This document shows, in pieces, positions 37,229 through 49,141 of a DNA stretch of 64,000 bases (within the stretch, counting starts at the first letter, position 1; each line of letters starts with the position of its first letter). The stretch is from Ophiura sarsii. Lineage: Eukaryota > Echinodermata > Ophiuroidea > Amphilepidida > Ophiuridae. The notes under the pieces were generated by a model. The model made no database searches. It had not been told where the DNA came from and was given only the letters and a program-made list of their open reading frames with translations. The stretch is taken from contig CM069449.1 of NCBI GenBank assembly GCA_035610835.1, positions 60,970,292-61,034,291 on the forward strand. Direction: 5' to 3'. The translations under genes were made by a program, and so were the position numbers.

Positions 37229-38551
37229 GTGTTTCCTAACCAATGGAAAACAGCATCTGTCACTCCAATCCACAAGAGAGGTTCCAAGGCTGACCCATCA
37301 AAGTACCGTCCTATCTCACTGCTAAGCAATATCAGCAAGATCATGGAAGCTGTTGTGCAGAAACAACTTCAACGCATTCTTCTCAGCAATGATCTGATTT
37401 CCAGCAGACAGTTTGGATTTAGAGAAGGCCACAGTACAGCTGATCTCCTCAACATTTTGTCACAGAAATGGAACAACTCCCTAGACCAAAGTGACGAGAT
37501 TTGTGTCATTGCCCTTGACATAAAAGGAGCTTTCGACAAAGTATGGCACAATGGACTCTGCTCAAAACTGATGTCGAAGGGTGTTACCGGAAGACTGCTT
37601 TCATGGATACACAACTACTTATTCGATAGATCTATCAATGTCGTCATGTCGGGACAAGCATCCAACACTGCACCCATAAATGCTTCTGTTCCACAAGGAT
37701 CTATCCTTGGTCTACTACTGTTTTTTGTCTTCATTGATGACCTTGTGGATGTCTGTGACAACGAGCTCTACCTGTACACTGACGATTCAACACTTTTTGC
37801 ACCCATTAAGTCTTCAACCAGCTGCAAAGCAGTAGCTGCTAGCCTTAACAGTGATCTAAGCATGAAAGCGTGGGCTGATGAATGGAAAGTGACCTTTGAG
37901 CCTATCAAGTGCAAGACCATGGTAATCTCTAGGAAGAGAACCCAACTTGAACTCTACTTTGGTGACTGCAAGCTACCATCTGCAGACAAACTGGAAATCC
38001 TGGGTGTAACCATTGATAGCATGCTGACTTGGTCAAAACACATCTCGGCTGTCTCAACCAGGGCTGGCCAGAAGCTCGGCGCTCTTCGCAAGGTTGCAAA
38101 TAAATTGACGGCATTGGGCAGATCTACTGTGTACAAATCACAAGTCCGTAGTGTAATGGAGTATGCTTCACTAGGCTGGTCTAGCGCTTCACCTACTATC
38201 CTAAGCCAGCTTGATAACATCCAAAGGAAGGCACTTAAGATCATTGGAGCTCATGACGCTACTTGTCTATCGCATCTCAGCATCACAAGCCTACTTCACC
38301 AGCCACAGGTAGCAGCAGCCACGGTCTTGTACAAAATGCATACCAACCACTGCCCACAAGACTTAGCAGCACTGCTCCCACACCATATGTTCATCAGTGT
38401 TGCAATGTCAGATCATGCCCTTTCACTGCCGCCTGCCAGAACTTGCTGCTTAGACAGAAGCTTCATCCATACAGCTAGCTGTTCCACTGTGGAACAGTCT
38501 TCCAGTCAATGTGGTTGGCAACATCCAAGAGGAAGGACTACAATCTTTTAA
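37229..38551 (+). pseudogene. LINE reverse transcriptase region (defective)
   Basis: The open frame holds the classic order of LINE reverse transcriptase motifs: ASVTPIHKRGSKADPSKYRP (finger), ISLLSNISKIMEAVV, GFREGHST, ALDIKGAFDKVWH (motif A), VPQGSILGLLLF (motif B) and LYTDDSTLF (motif C). Two deviations matter: the usual YADD is YTDD, and the usual LGPLLF has Leu in place of Pro. Frame is lost again near 38485; the normal terminus (WNSLPVN...) continues in another frame to about 38602. The domain probably starts upstream of the first Met, since LNPDKATGPDLIP motifs lie at about 37113-37151. Jockey/CR1 clade is inferred from the motifs only. Confidence 0.9.
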
Positions 38552-39056
38552 ATGTCGTGTTAACAGACACTTTCTCTCCAACTCTTCAGAGTATGTTGGC
38601 TAAGCTCTCTCGATGTATCAATGACCTCCAGATATTATTTTCATCTTATTTTTTGATGTTATTCTCTATGTTTGGGTGTTTGTCCTATTCCTGTCCCACG
38701 CCACTTTCATTGGCTTTTTTACTAGCCCAATTGTGTTTACTTGTATTTTGATTATTTTCTGAGTTGAAGTGAACCAATTGATTGGCCCATCAGAGCTCTC
38801 TGTTGAGAGTTACCCGTTTGATTTGTTATCACTCAGTTCATTAACGTTGTTAATGTCTGTTGGGCTATTGTTGACATTTGCTCTTTATATACAAAAAAAA
38901 AAAGAAGAAAAAAAAGGGCCTGTATACCAAATAGAGCTAACGTGTGCCCGACGTGTTTGAACATTGGGTGTACTTTCGCGTAAGTTTTCATTCGTTCACG
39001 GTGTTCATCAGTTATTCGGACATAACTTCCAGCCCATCTGTTCGTTTTGATCACCG

Positions 39057-40277
39057 TTAAGGCCCTGTCACACCATGGCGTATGGCCTGAACGTATGCCA
39101 ACGTATACAAAAAAAATAGCTCGAAAATTGTCAGAGTCCAAGAACGTCCAACTTCACAACATATTGCATATGGGCCTGTCATACGTTGGCGTATCGCCTG
39201 AACGTTTACCGACGTATACTATTAGTTATTAGGTGAGGTTGGGTCGGATACAGATTATATCTAGCCGAGGATTCTGTATCGATACAGACTCCGTATCCGA
39301 CCCAACCTCACCTAATAACGATTTTATCCTACTAAAATACTATTAAAACAAAACAAGAACAAATGATTGTTTAAACCAAAGTAGTAGTCACCTAACACCC
39401 GAGCAAGTTCAACCCCAGAGTTCAACCTTAGCAACCCTACTACAACGCATGCGCAGTTCGTTACTGACCGGATACGGTATACGGGGGTCGGATACGGAAT
39501 ATATCTAGTCACCAAATTCAGGCGCTTATCCAATAGGAACGCGAGAATCGTCGCGATGGTAGGATAAACAAAATTACTCGAAAATTGTCAGAGTCCAAGA
39601 AGGTCCAACTTCCCAACGAATTGCTATATTTTGCTTTTTATCAATGCTAGATAGCTATTTTCAGCCGACGTACATCAACGTATACCAAGTTACGAGTAAC
39701 GTGCCTCTAAAGGCCCTATCACACCATGGCGTATCGCCTGAACGTATGCCAACGTATGCAAATATCGAAAAATACGTTGGTGTACGTTGGTGTACAGTGA
39801 TATAAGATAGGTAAGTTGGGGATACGTCGTTTACGTTAAGAGCACGCTGAAAATTTGGAACACGTCGAGCCCACGAAAAATTATTTAGCATGTTCAAAAT
39901 TTCTCGACGTACTCAACGTGTGCTTAATACGTTCTGCATAAGTTCCCGATAGGTTCGTGGTACGTTAGACATACGTTTACATACGCTGACAAACCAACCT
40001 GTAAGCTTAACACCTATCACATAGTGGCGAATAGAGCTAACTGTACTTATGCCTAGCGTACTGGTTTTGTTTTCTCGAACTTTGGCAAAAGCCTCAAAAT
40101 TGTGAACATATTCAAAATGTTTCCTAGACCCTAGTGCATCTCTGCGAACCCCTATACGAACAACTTACGAATGCAACTTATGCTAAACGTGCCGTTAACG
40201 AATGACAACTTACACAAATGTATAACCAAATTTACGTCGGGCATACGTTAGCTGTATTCGCAACAGTGTGACAGGGC
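39057..40277. mobile_element. Same foldback family, copies 6 and 7 and rearranged pieces
   Basis: Copy 6 begins TAAGGCCCTGTCACACCATG at 39058 and runs to about 39165. A reversed piece lies at 39560-39705 (GTCCAACTTCCCAACGAATT). Copy 7 begins at 39711 (AGGCCCTATCACACCATGGC) and a right TIR ends at about 40276 (GTGTGACAGGGCC). The segment 39166-39560 between is foreign and includes the palindrome listed separately. Confidence 0.75.
39226..39318. repeat. 93-bp palindrome with perfect 26-bp arms
   Basis: TTATTAGGTGAGGTTGGGTC(GGATAC) at 39226-39251 is the exact complement of 39293-39318. The loop contains a second palindrome, CTGTATCGATACAG. A related GTCGGATACGGA motif recurs at 39488. Confidence 0.9.
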
Positions 40278-40335
40278 CAAATCTCACAATTTTAATATCT
40301 TATTACTTTGGTTATTATTTTTGTCTGTTAAAAAG

Positions 40336-40671
40336 AATCTTATGATTTTCGTCTGGTTGGTGGAGCAAATGAGATAGAGGGAAGCTTGGAGGTCCGTCCC
40401 GATAATTTGCCATGGGGCCGTGTTGTATTCTGTAGCGGTTACCCACAACATAAAGACAACATCCCAACTGCTATTTGCCGCCATCTTGGATATCTCCACG
40501 GAGGTTTCTTTCTTAAGCAACGCGACATGTATAGCGCACTGTCGAATACCACAAATATACTGCTTGGTGCTATAGAATGTGATCAGGGTCAATTGGAATC
40601 CTGCGTTTTTAAACCATGGAATGAAGAACAATGTGTATTGTATCAGGAAATCCTCATTGCATGTGCGGCAG
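40336..40671 (+). CDS. SRCR-SMB-7TM receptor, exon 3: SRCR domain 2
   Basis: The exon runs from an AG at 40334-40335 to a donor at 40672 (G|GTATTT) and is 336 bp, phase 1 at both ends. It encodes residues 147-258 and is the clearest SRCR module here: FRLVGGANEIEGSLEV, WGRVVFC, then TAICRHLGYLHGG, ILLGAIECDQGQLESC and a final cysteine in EILIACAA. This matches the family order RLVGG / WGxVC / xxCRxLG / xxL..xxCxGxExxLxxC / xxxxC. The acceptor's pyrimidine tract is weak (CTGTTAAAAAG), but the frame and phase are right. It sits directly after the foldback/LINE cluster. Confidence 0.9.
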
Positions 40672-41252
40672 GTATTTATCATAAATATCAATTTATATTA
40701 TGCGTACTATTTATTATTGTAATATCCTCAAAAACAAAAATTTGTCGATGTTGTGTTGAAAGGTTTCTAGCTTTCGCCCCCGCTTCCTAAATGACCAATT
40801 TGTCGAGCCCAATAGTCATCCTATTTGTCTGTATCAGCTTTTTGGAGTAATTTGGATTATCAAATAATCACACGATGCGTATAAATCTTCCGAATTACAA
40901 ACTTTGAATTTGACCTAATTAGTAAGTAATTGCTTAAGCAATTATGTGGTATGTATAGAATTGGAATAATTACTCGGTATTAACGACATAGATACGCCAC
41001 TATGTGAAACGTCGAACGAACGAAATTGTCCTGTTCCTGGTAGATACGATATACATTCGAATGTGTGCGATGCGTCGTTAACAATGAACACTGTACAGTA
41101 AAGAGATAGGGCAATTAACGAAAACCCACCACTCGTAAAAGGAAGTATGGGACACATAGTTTTGGTTAATTTGAACAGTTTAATAACATAAACGTATCAT
41201 TTTCCTTTTCTTTTGTTTAAAAATTATTTTCTTTATTATAATGTTTGGTTCA

Positions 41253-41264
41253 GTGGCGTAGCCA

Positions 41265-41299
<35 letters not shown>

Positions 41300-41536
41300 T
41301 CGCCCCCCCCCCCCCCCCCATATGGACGTCGTGTCGGTTGAGATTGGCACTGTTCATTTGACCAGAGGAGTCATAGAATTATGATGGTCAAAAGTACACA
41401 GATGAAAAATGTTCGCTACGCGCGCAAAATGTTACCCAAAATGCAATATTCGGTGCGCGCATACCTTCACTCAGAACAATTATTGTTGGCTCATTTTATT
41501 TCTCGCCCCCCAAATATGAATAACCTAGCTACGCCA
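41253..41536. mobile_element. TGGCGTAGC-ended short element with G and C runs
   Basis: Left end AGTGGCGTAGCCAG and right end TAGCTACGCCA are inverted. A poly-G run (41265-41298) followed by a poly-C run lies just inside the left end. Similar GGCGTAGCCAG elements are widespread in marine invertebrate genomes (from memory). No ORF. Confidence 0.55.
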
Positions 41537-41659
41537 ACGGTTTGGTTTGCAACATAATATATCTGATACCAGTAATGATATATATATATATATATTACAA
41601 ATTTATATTAACACAATAGACAATGTACATTTAACCAGAGAAAATAAAACAAGTACAAG

Positions 41660-41995
41660 ACAAGACATGACATAACATGTGACATGACATGACATGACAT
41701 GACATGACATGACATGACACGTTACGACACGACACAACACGACACGAAACGACACTTCACGACGCGGTACAGCACGGCACAGCACGGCACAGCACTGTAG
41801 GGCATGACATGATACTACATGACATGACACGACACGACGCGACACGCCAAAACATGACCCGGCATGACATGACATGGTATGGCATGGCATGACATGCATG
41901 ACACGACATGACATGACACGACACGACACGACATGACATGACATGACATGACACGACATGACATGCCACGACATGACATGACATGACACAACAAG
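41660..41995. repeat. Degenerate (ATGAC/ACGAC)n pentanucleotide satellite
   Basis: About 335 bp of ATGAC units with frequent T-to-C changes to ACGAC. Minus-strand frames reading MSCHV repeats in all three phases are artefacts. It lies in intron 3 of the receptor. Confidence 0.95.
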
Positions 41996-43450
41996 ACAAA
42001 ACAAAAAAAAGAAAATTCATGACAAGACAAGACTAGACAAGTAAAATGGGGCAGAGATTGTTTCTTATAAAATGTAAATTGTGCAAGTTTGAACAAGATT
42101 TCAGCCGATTTTGAAAAAAATGGTGATCTTGTGTTTTGGGGAAGAGGTTGGGTCGGGAGCTGTCTTCTGTGTGACTGAACCTTTAAGAATGATAAACACT
42201 TTAACATCCCTACATACTTTCTATCTTATACATTTACTATCTTATACATTTAGACTTAGAAGTACAGTTTCAGGATTTAAATAAATCCTTGCCACTTGTT
42301 TTCAAAATTGCTCACTTGATTTGTTTTGTAGAAATAGCTTTTTTCATCTTTAATATTTGAGTCAATGATATACCTTTTAATAGGTTTGCAAATAGACCTA
42401 TTTTGAAACAAATAATACTTAGTACAGTATAACACATACATATCACTACATGTTTTGAGTGGTTCGAAAAACATAAAAGGACATCATTACAATCAACTTT
42501 TATGTTGATTTTCAGTGTATCATATATCCATAATGCAACATTTCCCCAATAACTATTTATTATAGGGCATAGCCAAAACATATGTTAAATAGTTTCTTTC
42601 TCTAGGCATAAATGGCATTTCTCATCATCAATAATTTGTACAGTCTTTAGAAAAGAATTACTCGGAAAAATATGATGTAGCAGCTAAATTGAAAATATTC
42701 CATTTTTTTCCTCAATCATTGCTTTGAAAGGAAGAGACCAAATTATTCTCCAATTTATTTCATATGGGAGTTTCGGTAGACGCTCGTAATATATATACGA
42801 CTTGATGGTATTGTTTCATGTTTCATGTTTCATGTTGTTTCATGTGCCGATGAAACACTGACAATGCGGCGTGTTTGTCTCCCAAAATTAACACTGTGGT
42901 ATTAATCATATATAGATAGCGTTCATTGTTTACGGCGTATCACAAACCGGGTGTCTATGTCAGATACGGTATGTCGGCAACGGGTCCCGAATGGAACATT
43001 TAAAAATCAGAGTTTTCACAATTATTTGGCTTATAATATTACTATGTTAGCTTTGCTTTTGCTTGCTTGCTTTGAAAGGACTATTTTAAACAGCGTCTTG
43101 ACGCTAATAAATGTTTAAAGTATTTTCAATCACGCTCATCTCAAAACCTGTATTTTGATAGATACGTCGGTATGTTAGGCAATCCAACGGTCACGTTATA
43201 CTAACTAAAGCGACAATGTTTGTTTCCTTGCGTAAGGAACCAATTATGTACATTGGTCACATTGCGCTTCATTGTTGTGCATCTATTGGACCTTGAATGT
43301 ATCTGAAGTTATTGACATTTCATTTACTTTCATTTGATATTATATGACATGATTACTTAAAACGTTACAAAGCATATTAACAAGAAACTACGTGTAACAA
43401 AGTTTGATATAAATAGGAATACTGTTGAATAACTATGTGTGTTATTTTAG

Positions 43451-43786
43451 ATTCATTCAAGGTTGAAAACGTTTTGGCGACTCGTTTACAAACAGCAATC
43501 TCGGCAAACCTACGTCAGGTATCGTTGGTGGATATAGCCATTACGTCGAACTGGGGACCTTTATGCGTGGGAGAATTAACGCGATATAAGCTAGAACCTT
43601 CCTGGATATGCACGAGAATAGGAAATAATATTTCATCTCTGAGCGGAACAAATGATGACCACATTTTATACTTCGCAGACGACCGCCCACATAACATCAT
43701 GTCGATATATAAAGTGCGCTCTTCTAATATTAACTCCTGCGGAGACTTTGTTTCATATATACAGTCAACGATTGAATGTCCAAATG
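43451..43786 (+). CDS. SRCR-SMB-7TM receptor, exon 4: SRCR-like domain 3
   Basis: Acceptor GTTATTTTAG ends at 43450 and donor G|GTAAGT begins at 43787. The exon is 336 bp, the same length and phase (1-1) as exon 3. It encodes residues 259-370. NWGPLCVGEL matches the WGxVC position, WICTRIG the xxCRxLG position, and IECPNG ends the module with cysteine. The N-terminal RLVGG strand is barely recognisable. The equal exon size supports origin by exon duplication followed by strong divergence. Confidence 0.78.
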
Positions 43787-44440
43787 GTAAGTAGACTGCC
43801 ATTAGAACACAAACACAATAAATACAAAACGGACGGTCTTGGACTTTACACCATGACACTTCTACCTTAACTGCAAATACGCAAATCATAAACACTTGAT
43901 TAGTCCAATTTAAAATGTACCCCGTCGAAGTATCGTCCGATAATTGTTAATGATGTTAATGATGAGTCTTTCGGTGTATGCTGACATGCTTCGTGCGGTG
44001 GCTGATCGAGCCTATTTGCGAACCAATGACGCTGGCAACCAGGCAGACAAAGTCTTCTCTTGTCAGGGTGACCTCACCCAGGGTAGACGATCATACGCAT
44101 AGAAGCTTTATGGCCATGTGTTTTGAACTCGCCACCCTTACCGTTGCATGTCCAGATTTTTACATTTTACACCATCTGAGATTCGAATTAGCATATCGCC
44201 AGGGGTATGCCACTCAGCTTGCCGATCGGAAGCCACTTTTAAATTAAAATTTGGTCAGCATAGAATTGGTGGCGCTATACTGATAAGGCGTGATTGTAGC
44301 AGACGATGGTAGACACGAACGGCCGTTAATTTTGAATTTCCATTGCTTTCAATGTAACAATGGATTTTGCCGGGATTTTGATTATATGACCCCATAAAAT
44401 TCATCACACGTTGGAACTAAATTATTTCATCCAAAAACCG

Positions 44441-44464
44441 CTGGAGTTGGATAACCAACTCCAG
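44441..44464. repeat. Small perfect hairpin
   Basis: CTGGAGTTGG-ATAA-CCAACTCCAG, 10-bp arms. Intron 4 otherwise shows no recognised feature at 43787-45084. Confidence 0.8.
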
Positions 44465-45084
44465 TGTCAGTATCATTTTTTGACAGCAAGCTGTGTGTAA
44501 ATCTACCGCGTGCACAGCGCCCCCAAATCTATGCTGACTAAATAATGACGTCAAACGCGTCGTACGCCGGTCACCGACGCATTCCAGACGATTACCATAA
44601 TTTATGTAAATATGCAAAAGGGACCATTTTCGCTACGTACGTTAGTATAGGACTTTCCTATCCCAACATTAATAGTATCCCTGATATCGCAATAACTGCT
44701 TGTTCTACCCCCATAAAAAGTAAATATTTTCTGAACGGAAATCTCACAAGGAATCTAAATATGCTATCGGAATTTAGATAAAATCTAATGGTAACATGTT
44801 GTGATTAAGAATGTTCAAAAAATATCCATATTTTTCATATTTTGATTTAAGCTCGATAATAATTATTTTGATACCTATTCCAATCATAATATTACTGTGC
44901 ATATTAGTTCCTCATGCAATTATCCATCAGAACATAATGATTGTCAATGGTAACGTGGTGAAATATACTAAATAAAGAAGTAAATGAGCACAAACGTTTA
45001 CATTTCATAACTATAGTATTAGAGTTTACAAGTATATTTTTTGGGGTAAGCACCCTGTCCTGATTTAAACGCCATTTTATTCAA

Positions 45085-45285
45085 TTTTGAAACTGGACCC
45101 ACGATCATTGAAATGACAATAACTCCGCTCCGCAACATCGTATCTCAACGATCGAGATGTGAAAATACGCAGAACAAAATGATGCACTTTGTTATTTGCT
45201 TCGATTAATGCATACTCTTTAGAGCCGTTATAATTATATTGGATAATTTCTAAGTATTTCGATAATTATTGTGATGAGTTTAATA
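45085..45285. repeat. Interspersed repeat, copy B (pairs with 12008)
   Basis: TTTTGAAACTGGACCCACGA and AATGACAATAACTCCGCTC match copy A; about 200 bp align without large indels. Confidence 0.8.
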
Positions 45286-45320
45286 TGTTTATGTGTATAA
45301 TATATATCTATAGCTACATG

Positions 45321-46445
45321 CAGAAATGGAAATGCTCATACACTTTTCGAACTCAGGTTACCTAACCTCAGACTACCTAACATCAGGTTGTATTGACTTT
45401 TGGACTTAAACATTTTGGTAGCCAAAGATATTTGAAATATGTAGAAGAAAAAAAGACTGAGAAAATATTCAATACAACAACCCCAGGTTGAAAATAAATC
45501 CAATTAAACAACCTCAGGTTGTCAAGATATTCAATGTGAAAACCTCAGGTTGATATTGATTGAAACGTTGTAAAGTATAGCCCCAAATAAATCAGTAGTT
45601 ACCCAAGGTAATAATACAAAAAACAAACACGTCTAAGGCGCGAACGCATTGGGAGGGGTGGGGTGACAACCTCAGGTTGATAAGATATTAACTGTGAAAT
45701 TCTGAGGTTGATTTTTACTAAAACTTGGTAAATTATTGGCCTAAATCACAGTAGTAACCCAAGGTAATAATACAAAACCAAACACGTCTAAGGCGCGAAC
45801 GCATGGGGAGGGGTGGGGTGACAGCCTCAGGTTGATAAGATATTAACTGTGAACATCTGAGGTTGATTTTTACTCAAACTTGGTAAATTATTGGCCTAAA
45901 TCACAGTAGTAACCCAAGGTAATAATACAAAACCAAACACGTCTAAGGCGCGAACGCATGGGGAGGGGTGGGTGACAGCCTCAGGTTGATAAGATATTAA
46001 CTGTGAAAATCTGAGGTTGATTTTTACTAAAACTTGGTAAATTATAGGCCTAAATCACAGTAGTAACCCAATGTAATAATACAAAAATCAGACACGGCTA
46101 TAATCAAAAATATGTATTCAATATATACAGAGTAAAGGTCTGTCTAAACAGGTCAAGTAATACGGGAACATAATGATACTAAATTAGAAAACTGTAATAA
46201 GTAAACCTGAGGTTGAGAACATTTTCAATATAACAACCTTGGGTTGAAAATAAATCCAATCAGACAACCTCAGGTCGTATAATGATTGAACGTGTCCACG
46301 CAATGCAGGCCTGCACACTTTGTGACAAAAGTCCGAGAATGAATTCGACCTGAGGTTAGGTAACCTGAGGTTAGGTTACCTGAGGTAAGGTAACCTGAGG
46401 TTAGGTTACCTGAGATCGAAAGGTGTATGAGCATTTCAATCTCTG
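45321..46445. mobile_element. 1.1-kb element with TIRs and internal 155-bp tandem repeats
   Basis: Left GAAATGCTCATACACTTTTC (45329) is mirrored at the right, ending at 46437 (AGGTGTATGAGCATTTC). The termini also carry several ACCTCAGGT/ACCTGAGGT words in alternating orientation (GGTTACCTAACCTCAG and CTGAGGTTAGGTTACC). Inside, about 3.7 copies of a 154-155-bp unit (CTCAGGTTGATAAGATATTA at 45671, 45826 and 45980) make up most of 45520-46100. No ORF. It lies 260 bp before exon 5. Confidence 0.8.
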
Positions 46446-46706
46446 TATATATGCATATAAAACAACTATAGGAACACTATACATATAAAAATTATCTTTC
46501 TTTTTCATGAATCATAACATGAAGGATAAACTAACAATATCCCATATTTGTTTAAACAAATTTAACTGTGCATAAAACATAACATAACCAAAACAAGCTA
46601 ACAGTTGCTAGGGTTTTACTCTAGTAGATTGTCCGTCGACAACCTGATGAAAAATCCTATAGCAGTGCATAAAAAGTGTTTTTTCTTTCTTTTTTCCTTA
46701 TTTCAG

Positions 46707-49141
46707 AAGTTATTGTCTCCGATGTCAAAGTGGACTTACTAGACATTGTCCATAGCTGTGCCTCCAGATGTAACAGTACGTTGGAATTAACTCAGCCGTG
46801 TCGCTGTGATTCTTATTGTAACCATTTCCATGATTGCTGTTTTGATTATAATATCACCTGCTTGCAGAATCATACTGAGCTGTTAATGACGATGACAGAA
46901 AACACGCGACACATCTCCGCTCAGCGGTACAGTTGCTCTCTGTTTCCCTTGAGTTACGATGATTCGTTTACGGAAACTAATAATTACCTCGTTGTATCTA
47001 GCTGTCCAAAAAGCTGGATTGGCTCCTTCATTGAAACAAAGTGCCAGGAGCCATTTAAAAATCACGACGGGTTATACAACACTGGAACTATTCAACGATG
47101 GTTTGTTTATGACCATATCGGATTGAACTACAAGAATATTTACTGCGCCATTTGCAATGGGCGAAAACCATTCCAGTTAACCCCATTTCTCTACGAAAGA
47201 GTTGTCAATTACATCCCCAATTTTCGACCGTTAGTCAAGGAGAATATGACCGCGGGAAAATATGCAAGAAGATGCTATCCTTCACTAATTGATTCTTGTC
47301 CCTCTAACTACACTAACAGTTCTCTTAAGGAAGGATGTCAACTATATGCCGCCAACTTTAATTGCTACGGTGAAGGCCCTGATATACGCAGATATAAAAA
47401 TCCACATTGTTTCTTATGCAATACCCGTGCGGAATCACAAACCTATTTTGATCGATGTATGGTTCCGGCTTCTAAAGGCAAATTAAAAAAAACCGTAAAG
47501 CCAATATGGACCTTCGTGCCCGACAAAACTGGTAAGATGTCACGCACCGACGGAAGGGACACAATTTGCTCAGAAGACGAATATTATGATCCTTTGGCAT
47601 CTATATGTCGAACTATCAAGTGCCCTGATGGCTTTCTGCGTAGAGGTCAAAGTTGTTTGCCGTACCAACCAATCCCGTGGAAGACAGAATTCCTGAGTTG
47701 TTCTAAACAAGATTCAAGATTTGCATTCCCAGCGCCAGGTATATATCTGAATGAGTTGTACGAGAACGAAGATACATGTTTGCTGTGGAAAGTGTTCGCT
47801 GCTGCTGGGGAACACAACGAGATAAGCTCAGATTTAAATCAGAGCTCCATCAAACAGTTTGTTTCCGATCTCAATATTGGTATCTTCAAAGCGACTTTCC
47901 TTGATGAAAGATATTTGAGCGCCTCCCGGAGATTGGTGAACCTGAACATCAGTAATTGGCAGTTACAACAACTACAAAACGACCTGCGAAAACCTAATGT
48001 TACCCATTTGATTGAATGCGGAATACCAGAAATTGATATTTTAGTATTTTGTGAGATGAATGTAGAAGGATACGACTGTTCGGCCAAATGGTACACATTG
48101 AACGCAGAAGATATAACTATGCTTAATATCAACAACGAAACGGTGATTTACGGTTTGGGCAATGCAACCTACATCAGACCACATTTCCTTTTGTACTTTG
48201 CTTTCTATGATTACATACTTCGACTTGGTTATTTTAAGAGAACAGTGAAAGTAGTGGTTTGCGGCGAGGCTACTCTGTCATGCCCCGTGTTGATACTGAA
48301 TTCCACGGAATTTGTCGTGCAGCTAAATGGAACCAATGGAACTGAGATTGAAATAAATGGACATACCCTATTGCCAACAGCATTCGTGTTGCTACCCAAT
48401 CGACAACAACTCCAGATATGTATTTCCATCTATGAGCAAATCATATCTAAAAATAATACTGATCCAACCGTTTCATTCGACAAACTATCTGTTTCATCTT
48501 TAACCGCGAATGCCGAATATGACTTATTCTCAATTGTAACATATTCGGTAACTTCGATCTCGTTGATGTTCTATTTGGCCACATTTATGACGCACTGTAT
48601 GTTACCAAAGCTGCGAAATGCTCACGGAAGATCCGTCATGCACCTTGTGTCGTCCACGTTCTGTGCGCAGTTGCTATCGCTGTTCAACGAAGGATATCAC
48701 GTCTACGGGAAGCTCTGCGTCACTATCGCATTTCTTAGTCATTGTTTCTGGCTTGTGTCCTTTTCCTGGATGACGATTATGGCGTTAAATCTGGTTCAAG
48801 CATTTGCTAGGAGTAGCTTACTAAAGATGGAAGACAACTTTACGAATCTTGTCATACAACCGCTTATCGGATGGGGTTTACCACTGTTGGTTACCCTTAC
48901 ATGCTTGGTGCTTCATTTCACCAGGGTACCATTTACATACGGCACAGGAGACGCTTGCTGGGTATCCGATCCGATTGCCAACATCATAGTATTCGGAGCA
49001 CCGGTAGCTTTATCTCTCGCAGTGAATGGAATCTGCTTCGTCATTACCATCAGGGCGCTGTACTCAGCAAGGAAACGGTCAAGGAAACTTGTTAGTAATG
49101 TTACGCGGGACGCTTGGGCAGATCTCTTCGTATGCGCAAAG
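46707..49141 (+). CDS. SRCR-SMB-7TM receptor, exon 5: somatomedin-B, Cys-rich ectodomain and TM1-5
   Basis: Acceptor TTATTTCAG ends at 46706. The donor at 49142 (AAAG|GTAAGA) is in phase 0. Encodes residues 371-1182. A somatomedin-B domain spans 388-422 with all eight cysteines in the CxxxC...CxC...C.....CC......C pattern (CRCDSYCNHFHDCCFDYNITC region). A long ectodomain to about 970 has many N-glycosylation sites and paired cysteines, including YKNIYCAICNGRKP, a motif I associate with other SMB-bearing invertebrate receptors. TM1 starts near 976. LRNAHGRSVMHLVSS, HCFWLVSFSWMTIMALNL, GWGLPLL and CWVSDPIAN are class B2/Methuselah-like landmarks, and the ECL1 and ECL2 cysteines are present. No GPS motif (C..W...HLT) is seen before TM1, so autoproteolysis is not expected. 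Likely a cell-surface G-protein-coupled receptor. Frames on the other strand are shadows. Confidence 0.92.

Larger units (their letters stand above)
35600..38917 (+). mobile_element. Jockey/CR1-like LINE, decayed
   Basis: An APE endonuclease region, a linker, a reverse transcriptase, a ~300-bp 3' UTR and an A-rich tail (38891-38916) occur in order on the plus strand. No ORF1 is recognised, so the 5' end is truncated or lost; the exact 5' boundary is unclear. No convincing target duplication. The insertion lies within the foldback cluster in intron 2 of the receptor and in the same orientation as the host gene. Confidence 0.9.

Noticed and set aside
41603..42207. Long minus-strand frames rich in MSCHV
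   Set aside because: Open in several phases because of the ATGAC pentanucleotide satellite; no gene.
43515..43895. 126-codon minus frame
   Set aside because: Shadow of exon 4 on the opposite strand.
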